Below are positions 12,745 to 12,773 of a stretch of 12,773 nt of DNA, piece by piece. This stretch comes from UBA11524 sp034104265 (lineage in GTDB: Bacteria > Bacillota > Clostridia > Christensenellales > Aristaeellaceae), in contig JAXEEE010000125.1 in NCBI GenBank assembly GCA_034104265.1, forward strand, positions 1 through 12,773, written 5' to 3'. Positions within the stretch are counted from its first letter, which is position 1. The number at the start of each line of letters is the position of its first letter. The notes under the pieces are model-generated. The model saw nothing but the letters and a program-made list of their open reading frames with translations. It did no database searches and had not been told where the DNA came from. The position numbers and the translations under genes are program-made.

Positions 12745-12773
12745 TCAATCAATATACAGCATAATCTCCGACA
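12745..12773 (-). CDS. Possible 3' end of a minus-strand gene cut by the window edge
   Basis: The last 29 bases are AT-richer than the hairpin region beside them. On the minus strand they can be read as ...SEIMLYID followed by TGA at 12745-12747. This would fit the change in base composition and would give the terminator at 12512-12539 a gene to serve. With only eight codons visible, another frame or no gene is equally possible, and no function can be suggested. Confidence 0.25.

Overview
The window looks like chromosome of a GC-rich member of the Clostridia, most likely an uncultured gut or rumen lineage. The grounds are strong GGAGG-type ribosome sites, sigma-A-like promoters, a FabT-like MarR regulator next to a DegV protein, a CdaA/CdaR pair, a clostridial PurB and an NADP-type glutamate dehydrogenase. 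Placement below class is not supported by anything I can compute here. Nine genes lie on the minus strand and one (gdhA) on the plus strand.

Right to left on the minus strand: a nucleoside phosphorylase and purB form a purine/nucleoside operon (10136-7908) with a clear promoter and a terminator. A secreted protein with PepSY-like repeats stands alone (7752-6322). Then comes an operon (6089-1709) of cdaA and cdaR (c-di-AMP synthesis and its regulator, overlapping by 4 bp), an unrecognised membrane protein, and an RsmF-type rRNA m5C methyltransferase. It ends at a hairpin that lies inside the promoter/leader of the next operon. That last operon is a FabT-like repressor overlapping a DegV/FakB-like fatty-acid-binding protein by 4 bp; a FabT-type palindrome sits over the repressor's ribosome site.

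On the plus strand gdhA (10820-12160) has its own promoter and a hairpin-rich leader. The 585 bases after it hold no convincing complete gene but many inverted repeats, including a minus-strand terminator. That terminator may serve a gene whose last few codons appear at the right edge.

The most unusual content is a structured GC-rich repeat of about 170-190 bp, present as two two-unit arrays (1-283 and 10268-10612), about 10 kb apart and in the same orientation. Each intact unit folds into a nested stem-loop followed by an 8-bp stem that encloses three hairpins. Copies differ by paired changes that keep the stems. The first units of both arrays match each other, and so do the second units, so the array seems to have spread as a two-unit block. 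No function is known to me.
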